From: DATJGF01 sp035495315
GTDB lineage: Bacteria; Verrucomicrobiota; Verrucomicrobiia; Limisphaerales; UBA8199
Length of the DNA stretch: 43,867 bases
Assembly (NCBI GenBank): GCA_035495315.1
Contig: DATJGF010000216.1
Coordinates: 1 to 43,867 of the forward strand
Direction: 5' to 3'
A model generated the notes under the pieces. That model had not been told where the DNA came from. It saw nothing but the letters and a program-made list of their open reading frames with translations, and did not search any database. Made by a program: the position numbers and the translations under genes. Position 1 is the first letter of the stretch, and each line of letters starts with the position of its first letter. This document shows positions 9,184 to 18,113 of this stretch, piece after piece.

Positions 9184-10068
9184 CTACCCCAGGCCCTTCA
9201 AAAACTTCGCGCAACCCTCCATGATGGCGGGGTTGGATTCCATCTCGACGAACACATATTTCAATCCGCCCGTCTTGGCCGCGGCAAAGAAATCCCTCCA
9301 GTCAACAATGCCGGTACCCATGACCACCTCTTTCTTATGGTCATCTGGGGCGTAGTCTTGGAGGTGGGCCGAAATGAAACGACCAGGGAACCTGCGGAAA
9401 TAGTCCTGGGCTTTGTAACCCGAGGTGATCGCAGCGACCTGAAACTGCATCTTCACAAGTGAGGGGTCGAGATGTTCGAGCATCAGGTCGTATTGCGGGC
9501 GGGCATCGAGCTTCTCGTCGAATTCACCATTGTGGTTGTGGTATCCGGCCACCATGCCGCCCTTTTTCACCATCTCTCCGAAATGGTTCATCTGCTGGCA
9601 GCGCTTCTTGACCTCATCGGTGGTCTTGGCCATGAGTCCACCGGAGCAGACCATGTGCTTCAACCCTAACTGGCTTGCGAACTCGATACGTTCAGAGAGG
9701 CTGTTGTCATCCATGATCTCGTTCCAGGTGAAGTGGCAACTGTTGGTTTCCAGGCCTGAGTCGTTGGTGATCTTCTTCAGTTCCTTGCCGGAGTATTTGA
9801 CCAGCGGCGTGAAGGGTCCCTGGTATCCTTTGGGGCTGCACCATTCCACAGCCCTGTAACCGTAGCTGGCCAATCGGCCCATGGTCTCCTGGGGTTTCTG
9901 GGAGATCTCCTCCCGGAACACGTAGGACTGAAAGCCGATGGGCATGTTGAGGCCTTTGGCATTCGTAGTGGCCTGGGCCCAACCGCGCATCGGTGTGAGA
10001 AACGCGGAAGCGGCGAGACCGGCAATCGCATTACCCAGGAAAGATCTTCTGTTCATGAGGTCGCTCAT
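9184..10068 (-). CDS. Tat-exported sugar phosphate isomerase/epimerase-like TIM barrel
   Basis: 294 residues from the ATG at 10068. An internal MNRRSFLGNAIAGLAASAFL start (ATG at 10056) begins directly with the twin-arginine signal and is equally plausible. The mature part is a xylose-isomerase-like (AP endonuclease family 2) barrel: GFQSYVFREEI, YGYRAVEWCSPKGY, then H, E and D/N metal-site positions in NSCHFTWNE, AGYHNHNGEFDE, FISAHLQDYAPDD and YVFVEMESNP. Such proteins isomerise or epimerise sugars or inositol derivatives, here likely in the periplasm. It fits the carbohydrate theme but shows no operon partner. Confidence 0.88.
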   Translation of the reverse strand: MSDLMNRRSFLGNAIAGLAASAFLTPMRGWAQATTNAKGLNMPIGFQSYVFREEISQKPQETMGRLASYGYRAVEWCSPKGYQGPFTPLVKYSGKELKKITNDSGLETNSCHFTWNEIMDDNSLSERIEFASQLGLKHMVCSGGLMAKTTDEVKKRCQQMNHFGEMVKKGGMVAGYHNHNGEFDEKLDARPQYDLMLEHLDPSLVKMQFQVAAITSGYKAQDYFRRFPGRFISAHLQDYAPDDHKKEVVMGTGIVDWRDFFAAAKTGGLKYVFVEMESNPAIMEGCAKFLKGLG

Positions 10069-10620
10069 GTTGGTGTTGATATTAAACCCGGCCGGACGGG
10101 CCTTATGGGTTATAATTGGAATACCCAAAAATGGGGAGCTTCCTTTGATGGATTGAGCAGTGTCATTCTGCATAACTACTGATAAGGATTTGCTTTTTCA
10201 GGCGCCGCGCTGCAGTAAACGCTGCGCGGGTGAGGGAGACCTGGTTCAGGGTCTCATCAACCATGGTGGGACGTTGCCAGTGCGGGTAAGGTACGTCAAC
10301 GTGTTTCCCTATCAGCGATACGCTGTGCGTGGCGAATTGATAGCCGGCGGCGGCGAATTGCTGCTTCATGCATTCGAGGCGTGTTCGGTGTGCATAAACG
10401 ACTGCTGCACAGAGGCAATTTGAATACAGTAGCGTGAATGGCCGGTTGTCCCGCCTCATTCGATTACGGGAAGCCGACGCGCGATACGCAGCTTCAGTCA
10501 CCCAAAAAGCGGTTTCGAAGGGCTATATCCAGCCAAAGAGGCCACGACGTCCGGGACATGGGATTTTGTCAGGCGGCCGAAGGATTCCCTGTCTTTCCAA
10601 CGACTAATGAGGGTGAGACT
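10069..10620. other. 552-base gap with no convincing gene
   Basis: The segment separates the divergent isomerase-like gene and the ECF sigma-factor gene. Open frames exist on both strands but none shows a recognisable motif, and the part just before 10621 is read as the leader of the sigma-factor gene (GAGGG lies about 8 bases ahead of its ATG). I see no strong terminator or repeat. Confidence 0.5.
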
Positions 10621-11232
10621 ATGAGTGCGGTTGTTCAGGACCAGGAACCGGTAGAAATGGATGCTGAGGGCGCAAGTGAGCTGGCATTGGTTGGTCAAGT
10701 CGCTGCCGGCGATGAAGCCGCGCTGGCCATTTTGTACGAGCGCTATGCGAACCCTTTGTTCGGCTACATTTATCACGCCCTGGACGGCGCGCGGGAGGAA
10801 GCCGAAGAAGTGTGGCAGGATACTCTCTGCGCGGCTTTTCGCGCGGCCGGTTCTTTTCGAGGGCAGAGTCGCTTCTTCTCCTGGCTTTGCAGCATCGCGC
10901 GGCACAAGATCTCAGACTATCACCGACGGAAAGGACGCCGGGAGAATATTTGTTTATTGGCCCCCGAAGAGCTGGTCCAGCTCGTAGACGGGAGCCCATT
11001 GCCCGATGAGGTCGTGAACCAGCGCGCGGTTTGTTTGCGCGTCGCCGAGGTCCTGGGCCAGTTGCCGTCGGAATATCGCACCGCGTTGGTGGCGCGTTAC
11101 GCCGACGGCCGCTCCGTCAAGGAGGTCGCGCAACTTTTGGACAAGGGCTACAAGGCAGCGGAGTCCACCCTTTCGCGGTCGCGCGAGGCGTTTCGCCTGG
11201 CGATGATCAACCAACCGGAGGCAGAGCTATGA
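10621..11232 (+). CDS. ECF-type RNA polymerase sigma factor
   Basis: 203 residues. The ATG at 10621 is preceded by a GAGGG ribosome site; the frame is open further upstream but lacks family features. Region 2: ILYERYANPLFGYIYHALDG, EEVWQDTLCAAFRAAGSF and FFSWLCSIARHKISDYHRR. Region 4: LPSEYRTALVARYADGRSV, KEVAQLLDKGYKAAESTLSR. The stop codon overlaps the start of the next gene (ATGA), so it is coupled to a membrane-anchored partner that probably acts as its anti-sigma factor. Confidence 0.92.
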   Translation: MSAVVQDQEPVEMDAEGASELALVGQVAAGDEAALAILYERYANPLFGYIYHALDGAREEAEEVWQDTLCAAFRAAGSFRGQSRFFSWLCSIARHKISDYHRRKGRRENICLLAPEELVQLVDGSPLPDEVVNQRAVCLRVAEVLGQLPSEYRTALVARYADGRSVKEVAQLLDKGYKAAESTLSRSREAFRLAMINQPEAEL

Positions 11233-12539
11233 AGGAACAGGAACAAAACTTGGCGCGGCTCATCCGCGCGGCTTCAGGTCCGGCAACGCGGCCAAACCCG
11301 GCTGTGCGCGAGCGAACCTTGCAGCGACTCCAATACGAATTGCGCACGGGGCGCGAAGCCGCCGCCGCACCAGAGCGAGCTCCGGAGCTTGAGGTCAACC
11401 GATTTGAGCGGCCGCAGATTCAGAAAGACACAATCAGCAGAAAGGAAACCATTATGAACAAATTGTTTAGAAACTGGGGGTGGGGATTGGGTGCGATCGC
11501 GGGCGCAGCGGTAGTGATTTTAATCGTCCTTTCGCCGCCGCTGAAAGCTTACGGGAAAGCGGTCGCGGTCATCAGCAACGGGGCCCGGGCCGTTGCCCGG
11601 CTCACCAGCGTGCACTTGCGCGGACGGCTGCGCACCAATCCTAACGACAACTTCTCGGCCATCATGCCCGACAAGGGTTTTGTATCGATTGAGCTCTGGA
11701 AGCAATTCTCGCCGGATCTGAAGTGGCGGGTCGAACTGCCTGAACGAATTGCCGTCATGGATGGCAATTCCACCGTCCTGTGGATCAAGCCGGACTTTGC
11801 GGCAAAAGTGGGACCCACACCTAGCGCTTTTGACACGCAATTGTATCATGAAATGGCGGACGTCAGCGGCGCGCTCGAACATGAGATTGCTGCAATTAAA
11901 GCCCATGGCCTGAAGGTGACACTGGCGCAGGAACAGGGGCCCGATGGTAAAGCCAAGAGCGTGGTCACCGTCGAAGCGCGCTCGGGTCTGCCCGATAGCG
12001 ATTATCTCAAGAATGCCTTCTTCATGACGGCCGATACCCGCCGGGTGTATGTCTTCGATAATCAAACCGAACTCCTGGAGGCGGTTAGATTTTATCTGCA
12101 CACCACCTCGGGCGACCAGTTAGTGTTCGAGACCGAGCAGATCGATTACAACCAGGCGATCGACCCAGCAGTGTTTCGGCTCGATTTGCCGGCCAATGTG
12201 AAATGGCGGCAGGATATGCAGGTTTTGCCGGACAACGCGAAGTATGCCGCGATGACGCCGGAAGAGGCCGCCCGCGCCTACCTCGAAGCACTGGGCCGGA
12301 AGGATTGGACCGAGGCCTCGAAATTCGACTCGCCCATTACCGATAGTCTAAAACACGACCGCGGCGGTCTCCAGGTGATTAGCATCGGCAAGGCGTTTAC
12401 CTCGGCTGTCTCAGCGATCAACGGAGCGCAGTTCGTGCCCTACGAAATCAAGCTCAAGAGCGGCGAAACGATGAAGCACAACTTGGCTCTTAAGAAGGAT
12501 AGAAACACCGGTCGTTGGTTTGTCGATGGCGGGATCTAA
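11229..12539 (+). CDS. Membrane-anchored LolA-like protein, probable anti-sigma partner
   Basis: 436 residues beginning in the ATGA overlap with the sigma-factor gene. The first 80 residues are cytoplasmic and charged, one transmembrane helix follows (about 85-105: GWGLGAIAGAAVVILIVLSP), then a periplasmic beta-rich domain of the LolA/outer-membrane lipoprotein-sorting type (about 115-350) and a small C-terminal domain (about 365-436). This layout is shared with many sigma-factor partners in Verrucomicrobiota. An internal ATG at 11454 (MNKLFRNWGW) is preceded by an AAAGGAAACC ribosome site and could give a shorter form lacking the cytoplasmic part; this is unusual and worth noting. Function as an envelope-stress sensor is inferred from context. 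Confidence 0.75.
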   Translation: MKEQEQNLARLIRAASGPATRPNPAVRERTLQRLQYELRTGREAAAAPERAPELEVNRFERPQIQKDTISRKETIMNKLFRNWGWGLGAIAGAAVVILIVLSPPLKAYGKAVAVISNGARAVARLTSVHLRGRLRTNPNDNFSAIMPDKGFVSIELWKQFSPDLKWRVELPERIAVMDGNSTVLWIKPDFAAKVGPTPSAFDTQLYHEMADVSGALEHEIAAIKAHGLKVTLAQEQGPDGKAKSVVTVEARSGLPDSDYLKNAFFMTADTRRVYVFDNQTELLEAVRFYLHTTSGDQLVFETEQIDYNQAIDPAVFRLDLPANVKWRQDMQVLPDNAKYAAMTPEEAARAYLEALGRKDWTEASKFDSPITDSLKHDRGGLQVISIGKAFTSAVSAINGAQFVPYEIKLKSGETMKHNLALKKDRNTGRWFVDGGI

Positions 12540-12613
12540 AGCTTTGCAGGTGCACCGTTCCTGGAAGTTGTTCCTTGTAAATTCGCGCATTTCTGCCTAC
12601 CCAGTGCGCCGTT

Positions 12614-13537
12614 GTGGATATGACGCCTGCAATCCGGTGTCGTGCCCTGGTCAAAGACTATGGGAGCGTGCGCGCCGTCGACGGGATCGAGTTGGAGGTC
12701 CGGGCGGGTGAATGCTTCGGGCTGCTGGGTCCCAACGGGGCCGGCAAGACGACGACGGTGGAGATCTTCGAAGGGTTGCTTGAGGCCACCGCAGGAGCCG
12801 TCGAGGTCCTCGGGCGCACGTGGCAGAGGGATGCCAACCGGCTGCGCCAGAGGATCGGGATTTCACTGCAGGAAACGAACCTCGCGGACAAGCTCACGGT
12901 CGAGGAGACGTTGCGCCTGTTCCGCTCGTTCTACGCGGCCGGGCCGGAGGTTGAAACGCTGCTGGAGCTGGTTTCGCTGACGGATAAACGGCGGACCTGG
13001 TACACCAAATTATCGGGTGGCCAAAAGCAGCGCCTGGCGGTCGCCTGCGCGCTGGTCGGCGCGCCGGAACTCCTGTTTTTGGACGAGCCTACTACCGGGC
13101 TGGACCCGCAGTCGCGAAGACAACTCTGGAGTTTGATCGAGACGTTCAAGTCGGAGGGACGGACGGTCTTGCTGACGACGCACTACATGGACGAAGCGCA
13201 GCGGTTATGTGACCGCGTGGCGATCATCGATAAGGGCAAAGTCATCGCACTGGGCACTCCGCGAGAGCTCATTCAATCTTTGGGAGGCACGGAAGTGATT
13301 GAGTTTACCTGTGACGGGCCGGTCGAAGAGGCGTACGTGAGAGCCCTGCCGGGGGTGCATGCGGTCAAAAGCCGCAGCGACGGACTTTCGCTGACAGTCG
13401 AGCAGTTGCACAAAACGCTGCCGCTGGTGCTCGCCCAGGTCCAACAGGCGGGGCGCGCGTTGACGGCGCTGTCGACCCACCAGGCGACCCTCGAGGATGT
13501 CTTCGTTAACCTGACCGGGCGGCATTTGCGGGGTTAA
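12614..13537 (+). CDS. ABC transporter ATP-binding protein (ABC-2 exporter)
   Basis: 307 residues. Walker A is GPNGAGKTTTVE (about residue 40), Q-loop SLQETNL, signature LSGGQKQRLAVACAL, Walker B LLFLDEPTTGLD and the H-switch LLTTHYMDEA. The last 80 residues form the accessory domain common to CcmA/DrrA-type drug and polysaccharide exporters. It is followed after 7 bases by its permease gene, so the two make one exporter. The substrate is unknown. Confidence 0.95.
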   Translation: MDMTPAIRCRALVKDYGSVRAVDGIELEVRAGECFGLLGPNGAGKTTTVEIFEGLLEATAGAVEVLGRTWQRDANRLRQRIGISLQETNLADKLTVEETLRLFRSFYAAGPEVETLLELVSLTDKRRTWYTKLSGGQKQRLAVACALVGAPELLFLDEPTTGLDPQSRRQLWSLIETFKSEGRTVLLTTHYMDEAQRLCDRVAIIDKGKVIALGTPRELIQSLGGTEVIEFTCDGPVEEAYVRALPGVHAVKSRSDGLSLTVEQLHKTLPLVLAQVQQAGRALTALSTHQATLEDVFVNLTGRHLRG

Positions 13538-13544
13538 TCCCGGT

Positions 13545-14600
13545 ATGACGGAACTGAAACGCACAACCGAGCACCAGCACCCGTTAGGGCAACTGTCGCT
13601 CATGCGCTTCCGTATCTTCGTCCGCGAGCCGGCGGCCTTGTTTTGGACCTACGGGTTCCCGCTGCTGCTCGCGTTGGTACTCGGAACCGCGTTCCGCAAT
13701 CGGCCGCCCGAGCCGGTGGACGTGGCGGTGGTGGCAGCGGCCGGGACCGAGGACTGGCGCGAAGCGCTGGCCAGGACCCCGGCGGTACACGTTCATTCGC
13801 TCAATGCGCAGAAAGCTCGCGAAGCGTTGCGCGCCGGCAAAGTTTCGCTGGTCGTTGAGGAGGGCCTCCCGCGAACGTATCAATTCGACCCAACCCGGCC
13901 CGAAAGCCGCCTGGCGCGGGCAGTGGTGGATGATGCGCTGCAGCGCGCCGATGGGCGGGTCGATGCCACGCCGGTGAAGGATCGGCTCGTGACAGAACCC
14001 GGGTCGCGCTACATCGATTTCCTGATCCCCGGACTGCTCGGGTTCAATCTCATGTCCGGTGGCCTCTGGGGCGTAGGCTTTGTGGTGGTCGATATGCGCG
14101 TGCGAAAGCTGATTAAGCGCCTGATCGCCACCCCCATGTCGCGTTCGGATTTTTTGCTGTCGTTCGTGCTGGTTCGGGCCCTGTTCCTGATTATCGAGCT
14201 GCCGCTGTTGCTCGCGTTTGCGCACTGGGTATTCGGCGTCCCGATTCGCGGTTCACTGCTGCTGATCCTCGCGCTCGGCATTTTGGGCTCTCTGGTATTC
14301 GCCGGAATCGGGCTGCTGCTGGGTTCCCGGGCCCAAACGACACAGACTGCGGCCGGACTGGTAAACCTGGTTAGCCTGCCGATGCTGGTATGCTCCGGCG
14401 TGTTTTTTTCCGCCGCGCGCTTTCCCGAAGCGGTCCAACCGGTTATCCGAGCCTTGCCGCTTACGACGCTGATCGAGAGCATGCGGACGGTGATGCTCGA
14501 CGGTGCGGGTCTCGTCGCCGTCGCGAACCAAGTCCTCGTGATGCTCTTGTGGGGAGTGCTCTGTTTCGGCGTGGCTCTACGCCTGTTCCGGTGGCAGTAG
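13545..14600 (+). CDS. ABC-2 type transporter permease
   Basis: 351 residues with an N-terminal transmembrane helix (about 30-50), an extracytoplasmic loop (about 55-155) and five more hydrophobic segments (about 165-345), the standard ABC-2 permease plan. The conserved stretch near FLIPGLLGFNLMSGGLWGVG matches the family. The gene lies 7 bases after the ATPase gene and both are on the plus strand, so it is its membrane partner. No promoter is visible between them. Confidence 0.93.
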   Translation: MTELKRTTEHQHPLGQLSLMRFRIFVREPAALFWTYGFPLLLALVLGTAFRNRPPEPVDVAVVAAAGTEDWREALARTPAVHVHSLNAQKAREALRAGKVSLVVEEGLPRTYQFDPTRPESRLARAVVDDALQRADGRVDATPVKDRLVTEPGSRYIDFLIPGLLGFNLMSGGLWGVGFVVVDMRVRKLIKRLIATPMSRSDFLLSFVLVRALFLIIELPLLLAFAHWVFGVPIRGSLLLILALGILGSLVFAGIGLLLGSRAQTTQTAAGLVNLVSLPMLVCSGVFFSAARFPEAVQPVIRALPLTTLIESMRTVMLDGAGLVAVANQVLVMLLWGVLCFGVALRLFRWQ

Positions 14601-14852
14601 GAGCGCCCCGGACCCTTCCCCTCTCCCGCCGACGTGGCTTTCCCCGGGCCGAGCCGCGCGAAAGGGCGGGCCTTCGCTTCAGGTTCACCCTGAAACAAGG
14701 TTTCCCGCTTCGCGGCTACGACTAAATTGTGCGACCGGATAAACCACCGGCGCCCCACGCAACAGAAAAGCAGTTCAAAGCTATCTGAGGCCCAGTATTT
14801 CCGCCGGGTGCTGCTGGCAGTCCTGGTGGTGGGACTGCCGAGACGCCACCGA

Positions 14853-17690
14853 TCACGGCAGCAGGCGCGCCCGGTAGAAGCGCTGCGGATGAGCGGTCGT
14901 GTTAGTATCGATGACCGAAAGCGTTCCGGTCGATTCCACCTCGGTCCAGGTCATCCAGTTCATAAGGTTCGTCGACACCTGAACCTCGTAGACACGTCCG
15001 GCCACGCCACCGATGGTCAACTGCAAGCCGCCCCCGGACTGCGATTTCACGGATAACAATGGCGCTGGGGCGAGGCCTGCTTTTCCCGCGGAACCGGCGT
15101 TATAGATGGATTGGATTTCTGCCGGCAAGAGCGCGCGGGAATAGAGTGCCACGTCGTCTATCAATCCGTCGAACGAGGTTTTGGTAATCGTTCCGCTTTG
15201 ATTCCCGATGCCGACGCCGGGGTTCCAGCCCGGATCGTACGCCCCGATCGGCTGGAACGTGGTGTTCGTCTGGACGGCGAGCGCGCCATTGAGAAAGAGG
15301 TTCAGGCTGCCGCTTGCCCGATCGAACGTTGCTGCGAAATGGTACCATTGATTGTTCTGCACCGGTGCTTCGATCGCAGCAAAGTTGTTCAGCATATCGT
15401 CCATCTGGAAGGTAAGCTGTCCGTTGATCGACCGACGCACCACCCAGGCGTCCAGTCCGCCGCGATCGTCGCCGCGCATGCCGATGTAAGAATCGAGCGT
15501 CTGGCGGGCGTAGAACCACCCTTCGAACGTGAAGCCGTTGGTCGGCACAAAGTCGGAGCTGTCGGGAACAAACACGCGGCGATTGGACCCATCGAAATCA
15601 AACGCCTGGCCGGATTCTCCCGGCGCATAGGCAATTCCGTACGGCGTCGTTCCATTATGATCGTGGAGGACATCGTCCGCGCTGTTTTCTCCGGGCCACC
15701 ACGCGACCATTCCCGGCAACGGCGCCGGGCCGCTCCATTTCGTCGAGGCTTCGGCGACGGAGGTGTAACTGGAATCGCCGCTATCGTTGTAAGCGCGGAT
15801 GCGATAAAAATATGCGGTCACCGGGCTTAGGCCGGTGTCGGAGTAATTTGTTGTGTTGGTCACGACGGTGGCAATCTGCGTGAAGTTCGTACCATCGAGG
15901 CTGCGCTCAATCTTGAAACCGGTTTCGTCGAGCGAATTGTCCGTCCACGCCAGGTTAATTTGGTTCGCTGAAATGCCCTGAGCCGTCAGGCCATCGGGGA
16001 CAAGAGGCGCGCCGCTCGGGTTGGGAACGACTTCTCCCGTCGGAAGAATTTTAGCCGGATATTGGGTCGACGGAAAATAATCGAAGCGGATCTGAGCGAC
16101 CTGCGCCGGCGTGAGGCCGGCGCTGCTGTTTCCAAAAATGACCTGATTACCACCTCCGCCACTGAGCGAGCCCGACCAGTTGCGGAGGTGCAGAATCCCG
16201 CTGCCCCAAGGCTGTCCGCTGCTGTTGGCAAAACGCAGGATGGCAGAGTTTGTTCCCAACCACAGAGACCCATCAGTTGCGCCCATTTGCAGCTGGCCGA
16301 ACTGTTGATTGCCTGCGAATTCCTTCCACCAGCCACTCAATCGCAGCAAGGCCATGTTGGTCACAGTGCCACCACGATGAGAGAACGTGCCGTATGCGAT
16401 TTCAATCGTGGGAGCAATGAGTTGTCCGCCGTCCAGCCCGTACGCAGGTTCGGAACCTCCGGTCACATGTAACGTGCCGGAGACCTGATGCCGTCCGCCC
16501 GTCTGGATAAAATTTCCGTCTCCATTCAGCATCTCCGTGTTGGAAGTCACCAACCATCCGCCCGTCAGATTATATCGGCCGTAGCGAACACCGGTTATCG
16601 TCAGGTCGCCGGCCACCTGATTCGTTCCACCTCCTTGGTTGTAGACGCCGCTGAGGGAAATGTCGCGCACCGAAAGTATTCCCGCATTTAACGAAAAGAT
16701 TCCCTGCACCGGGCTATCAGGCCGGAAATCATCGCTCGAGACTGAGAGAGTCCCATTGATGGTGTTGCTTCCGCCTTCCTGGTCAAAAACACCGAGAGAA
16801 CCGATCGTCAAATCGGAACTGAAAATCGGGACGCCATTCGACAAGGTGTAGGAGCTCTGAGGATTGGGGAACGAGGACATTTCTCCCACAGTCGTTGGTC
16901 CGATGGAGCCGGTGCCGCCACTCTGTACCAGCGAACCCTTCCCCTTCACCACCAGGCTGTCCGGACTGAGATCGCCGCCGGTCTGCGCGAGTGTGCCGCC
17001 GGCCACGGTGACCGCGCCACCCAGCTGTCCGCCTTGCAGGTGATACGTGCCATGGGCACCGATCAAAATCGGGATGGCGTAATGATAACCGCCTTCCTGG
17101 TTGAAGACCGACGGGAATCCCGCTGCCGGTCCGAGCGTTTCTCCGATACCGGTCACGCTCAGCGTGCCGTTGGTCAGGTTGTAAACTCCCGGGCCGTCAT
17201 CGCCAATAATTAGCCACTTGGCGGTGACAGCGGAAAACAAGCCCTGATTGAATGTGCCGTTCATCTCGAACATATCAAAGGTGACGTTCAGCGCGGAGGA
17301 GAGCAGTGTGACGACGGTATTGCTCTTCGTGTGCATAAAGCCGGCGGTGAGCGGCGTCGACGTGTCGACGTAGTTCAGGAGAAGCACGTTGAGCGTGTCG
17401 GGCGGCGCGTCGAGCGTGATGGAGTTGACGGTCATGCATCCCGGGAAGTTGACGGCTGTGGAATATGTCAGCTGGACCGCTTTCCAGCCGGCGTTCGTGA
17501 TGAAGATATCCTGGCCCGCCGCGGGCCGCACCCCCAGTGACCAAGTCAGGTCTTCCCAGTTGCCGCTGACTGGGCTGGTCCAGCTATTCGGCTGCGCCTC
17601 CAGGCAGATTCCGACGCCGCAGAATCCGATCACGATTGCCAAGCCATGAATAGATTGAAGAATCCGAACCACCCCCGAAGCACTTTTCAT
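14853..17690 (-). CDS. Large secreted protein with pectate-lyase-like repeats, Fn3 and LamG domains
   Basis: 945 residues from the ATG at 17690, chosen because AAGGGG precedes it and a signal peptide (about 1-29) follows. Residues about 30-520 are a beta-helix/autotransporter-like region with many imperfect repeats of the form NQEGG..., LGGAVTVAGG and QTGG, typical of PATR-type passenger repeats. A fibronectin type III domain follows (about 560-650: GLTAQGISANQINLAWTDNS), then a LamG domain (about 660-860, MVAWWPGENSADD to DDVALYSRAL) and a short C-terminal domain. There is no obvious beta-barrel translocator, so it is probably surface-attached or released. It may bind polysaccharide. Its role is inferred from domains only. 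Confidence 0.82.
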   Translation of the reverse strand: MKSASGVVRILQSIHGLAIVIGFCGVGICLEAQPNSWTSPVSGNWEDLTWSLGVRPAAGQDIFITNAGWKAVQLTYSTAVNFPGCMTVNSITLDAPPDTLNVLLLNYVDTSTPLTAGFMHTKSNTVVTLLSSALNVTFDMFEMNGTFNQGLFSAVTAKWLIIGDDGPGVYNLTNGTLSVTGIGETLGPAAGFPSVFNQEGGYHYAIPILIGAHGTYHLQGGQLGGAVTVAGGTLAQTGGDLSPDSLVVKGKGSLVQSGGTGSIGPTTVGEMSSFPNPQSSYTLSNGVPIFSSDLTIGSLGVFDQEGGSNTINGTLSVSSDDFRPDSPVQGIFSLNAGILSVRDISLSGVYNQGGGTNQVAGDLTITGVRYGRYNLTGGWLVTSNTEMLNGDGNFIQTGGRHQVSGTLHVTGGSEPAYGLDGGQLIAPTIEIAYGTFSHRGGTVTNMALLRLSGWWKEFAGNQQFGQLQMGATDGSLWLGTNSAILRFANSSGQPWGSGILHLRNWSGSLSGGGGNQVIFGNSSAGLTPAQVAQIRFDYFPSTQYPAKILPTGEVVPNPSGAPLVPDGLTAQGISANQINLAWTDNSLDETGFKIERSLDGTNFTQIATVVTNTTNYSDTGLSPVTAYFYRIRAYNDSGDSSYTSVAEASTKWSGPAPLPGMVAWWPGENSADDVLHDHNGTTPYGIAYAPGESGQAFDFDGSNRRVFVPDSSDFVPTNGFTFEGWFYARQTLDSYIGMRGDDRGGLDAWVVRRSINGQLTFQMDDMLNNFAAIEAPVQNNQWYHFAATFDRASGSLNLFLNGALAVQTNTTFQPIGAYDPGWNPGVGIGNQSGTITKTSFDGLIDDVALYSRALLPAEIQSIYNAGSAGKAGLAPAPLLSVKSQSGGGLQLTIGGVAGRVYEVQVSTNLMNWMTWTEVESTGTLSVIDTNTTAHPQRFYRARLLP

Positions 17691-18113
17691 AAACCCCTTA
17701 TTGCGTCCATATTTGCATTGCTGTCGCAGGCCAAAATAAACGCAAAAATCCACACGGATTCCGCGCTGCATCGCAGACAACCTACATAAGCTGGGCCCAA
17801 GAGAATCTTCTCCTGTGGCTCATTGGCCAACCACGGGCCCAATTCCCCAATCGACTTTGGAATGATGCCCCAGGCGGGATGGAGTGTTTACCCGAATTGC
17901 ATCCCGACAGCAAAGGCTCTCACGGAGGCTCCCAGGACAGGCAAGAATCGGGCGGAACGACTACAAAGAGCCGCCAGGCGAAGGTCCGCGACTCAACCTT
18001 GTTGATCTACTTTGGAAAAAGGACCGACCGGCGCTACGTCCAGCGATGCGATGTAATCCGCTTGAAGGGGGGAACTCGAACGCGGATGAATCGAAGGAGC
18101 GCGTTTGAAACCG
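17691..18113. other. 423-base intergenic stretch
   Basis: It lies between the repeat-protein start and the end of the DUF1552 gene. I see no coding frame with family character, no tRNA and no strong hairpin; the part next to 17690 must contain the promoter of the repeat-protein gene, but no clear -35/-10 pair stands out. Confidence 0.45.

Noticed and set aside
15111..15830. Plus-strand open frame opposite the LamG domain
   Set aside because: Shadow of the large repeat protein; no motif, no ribosome site.
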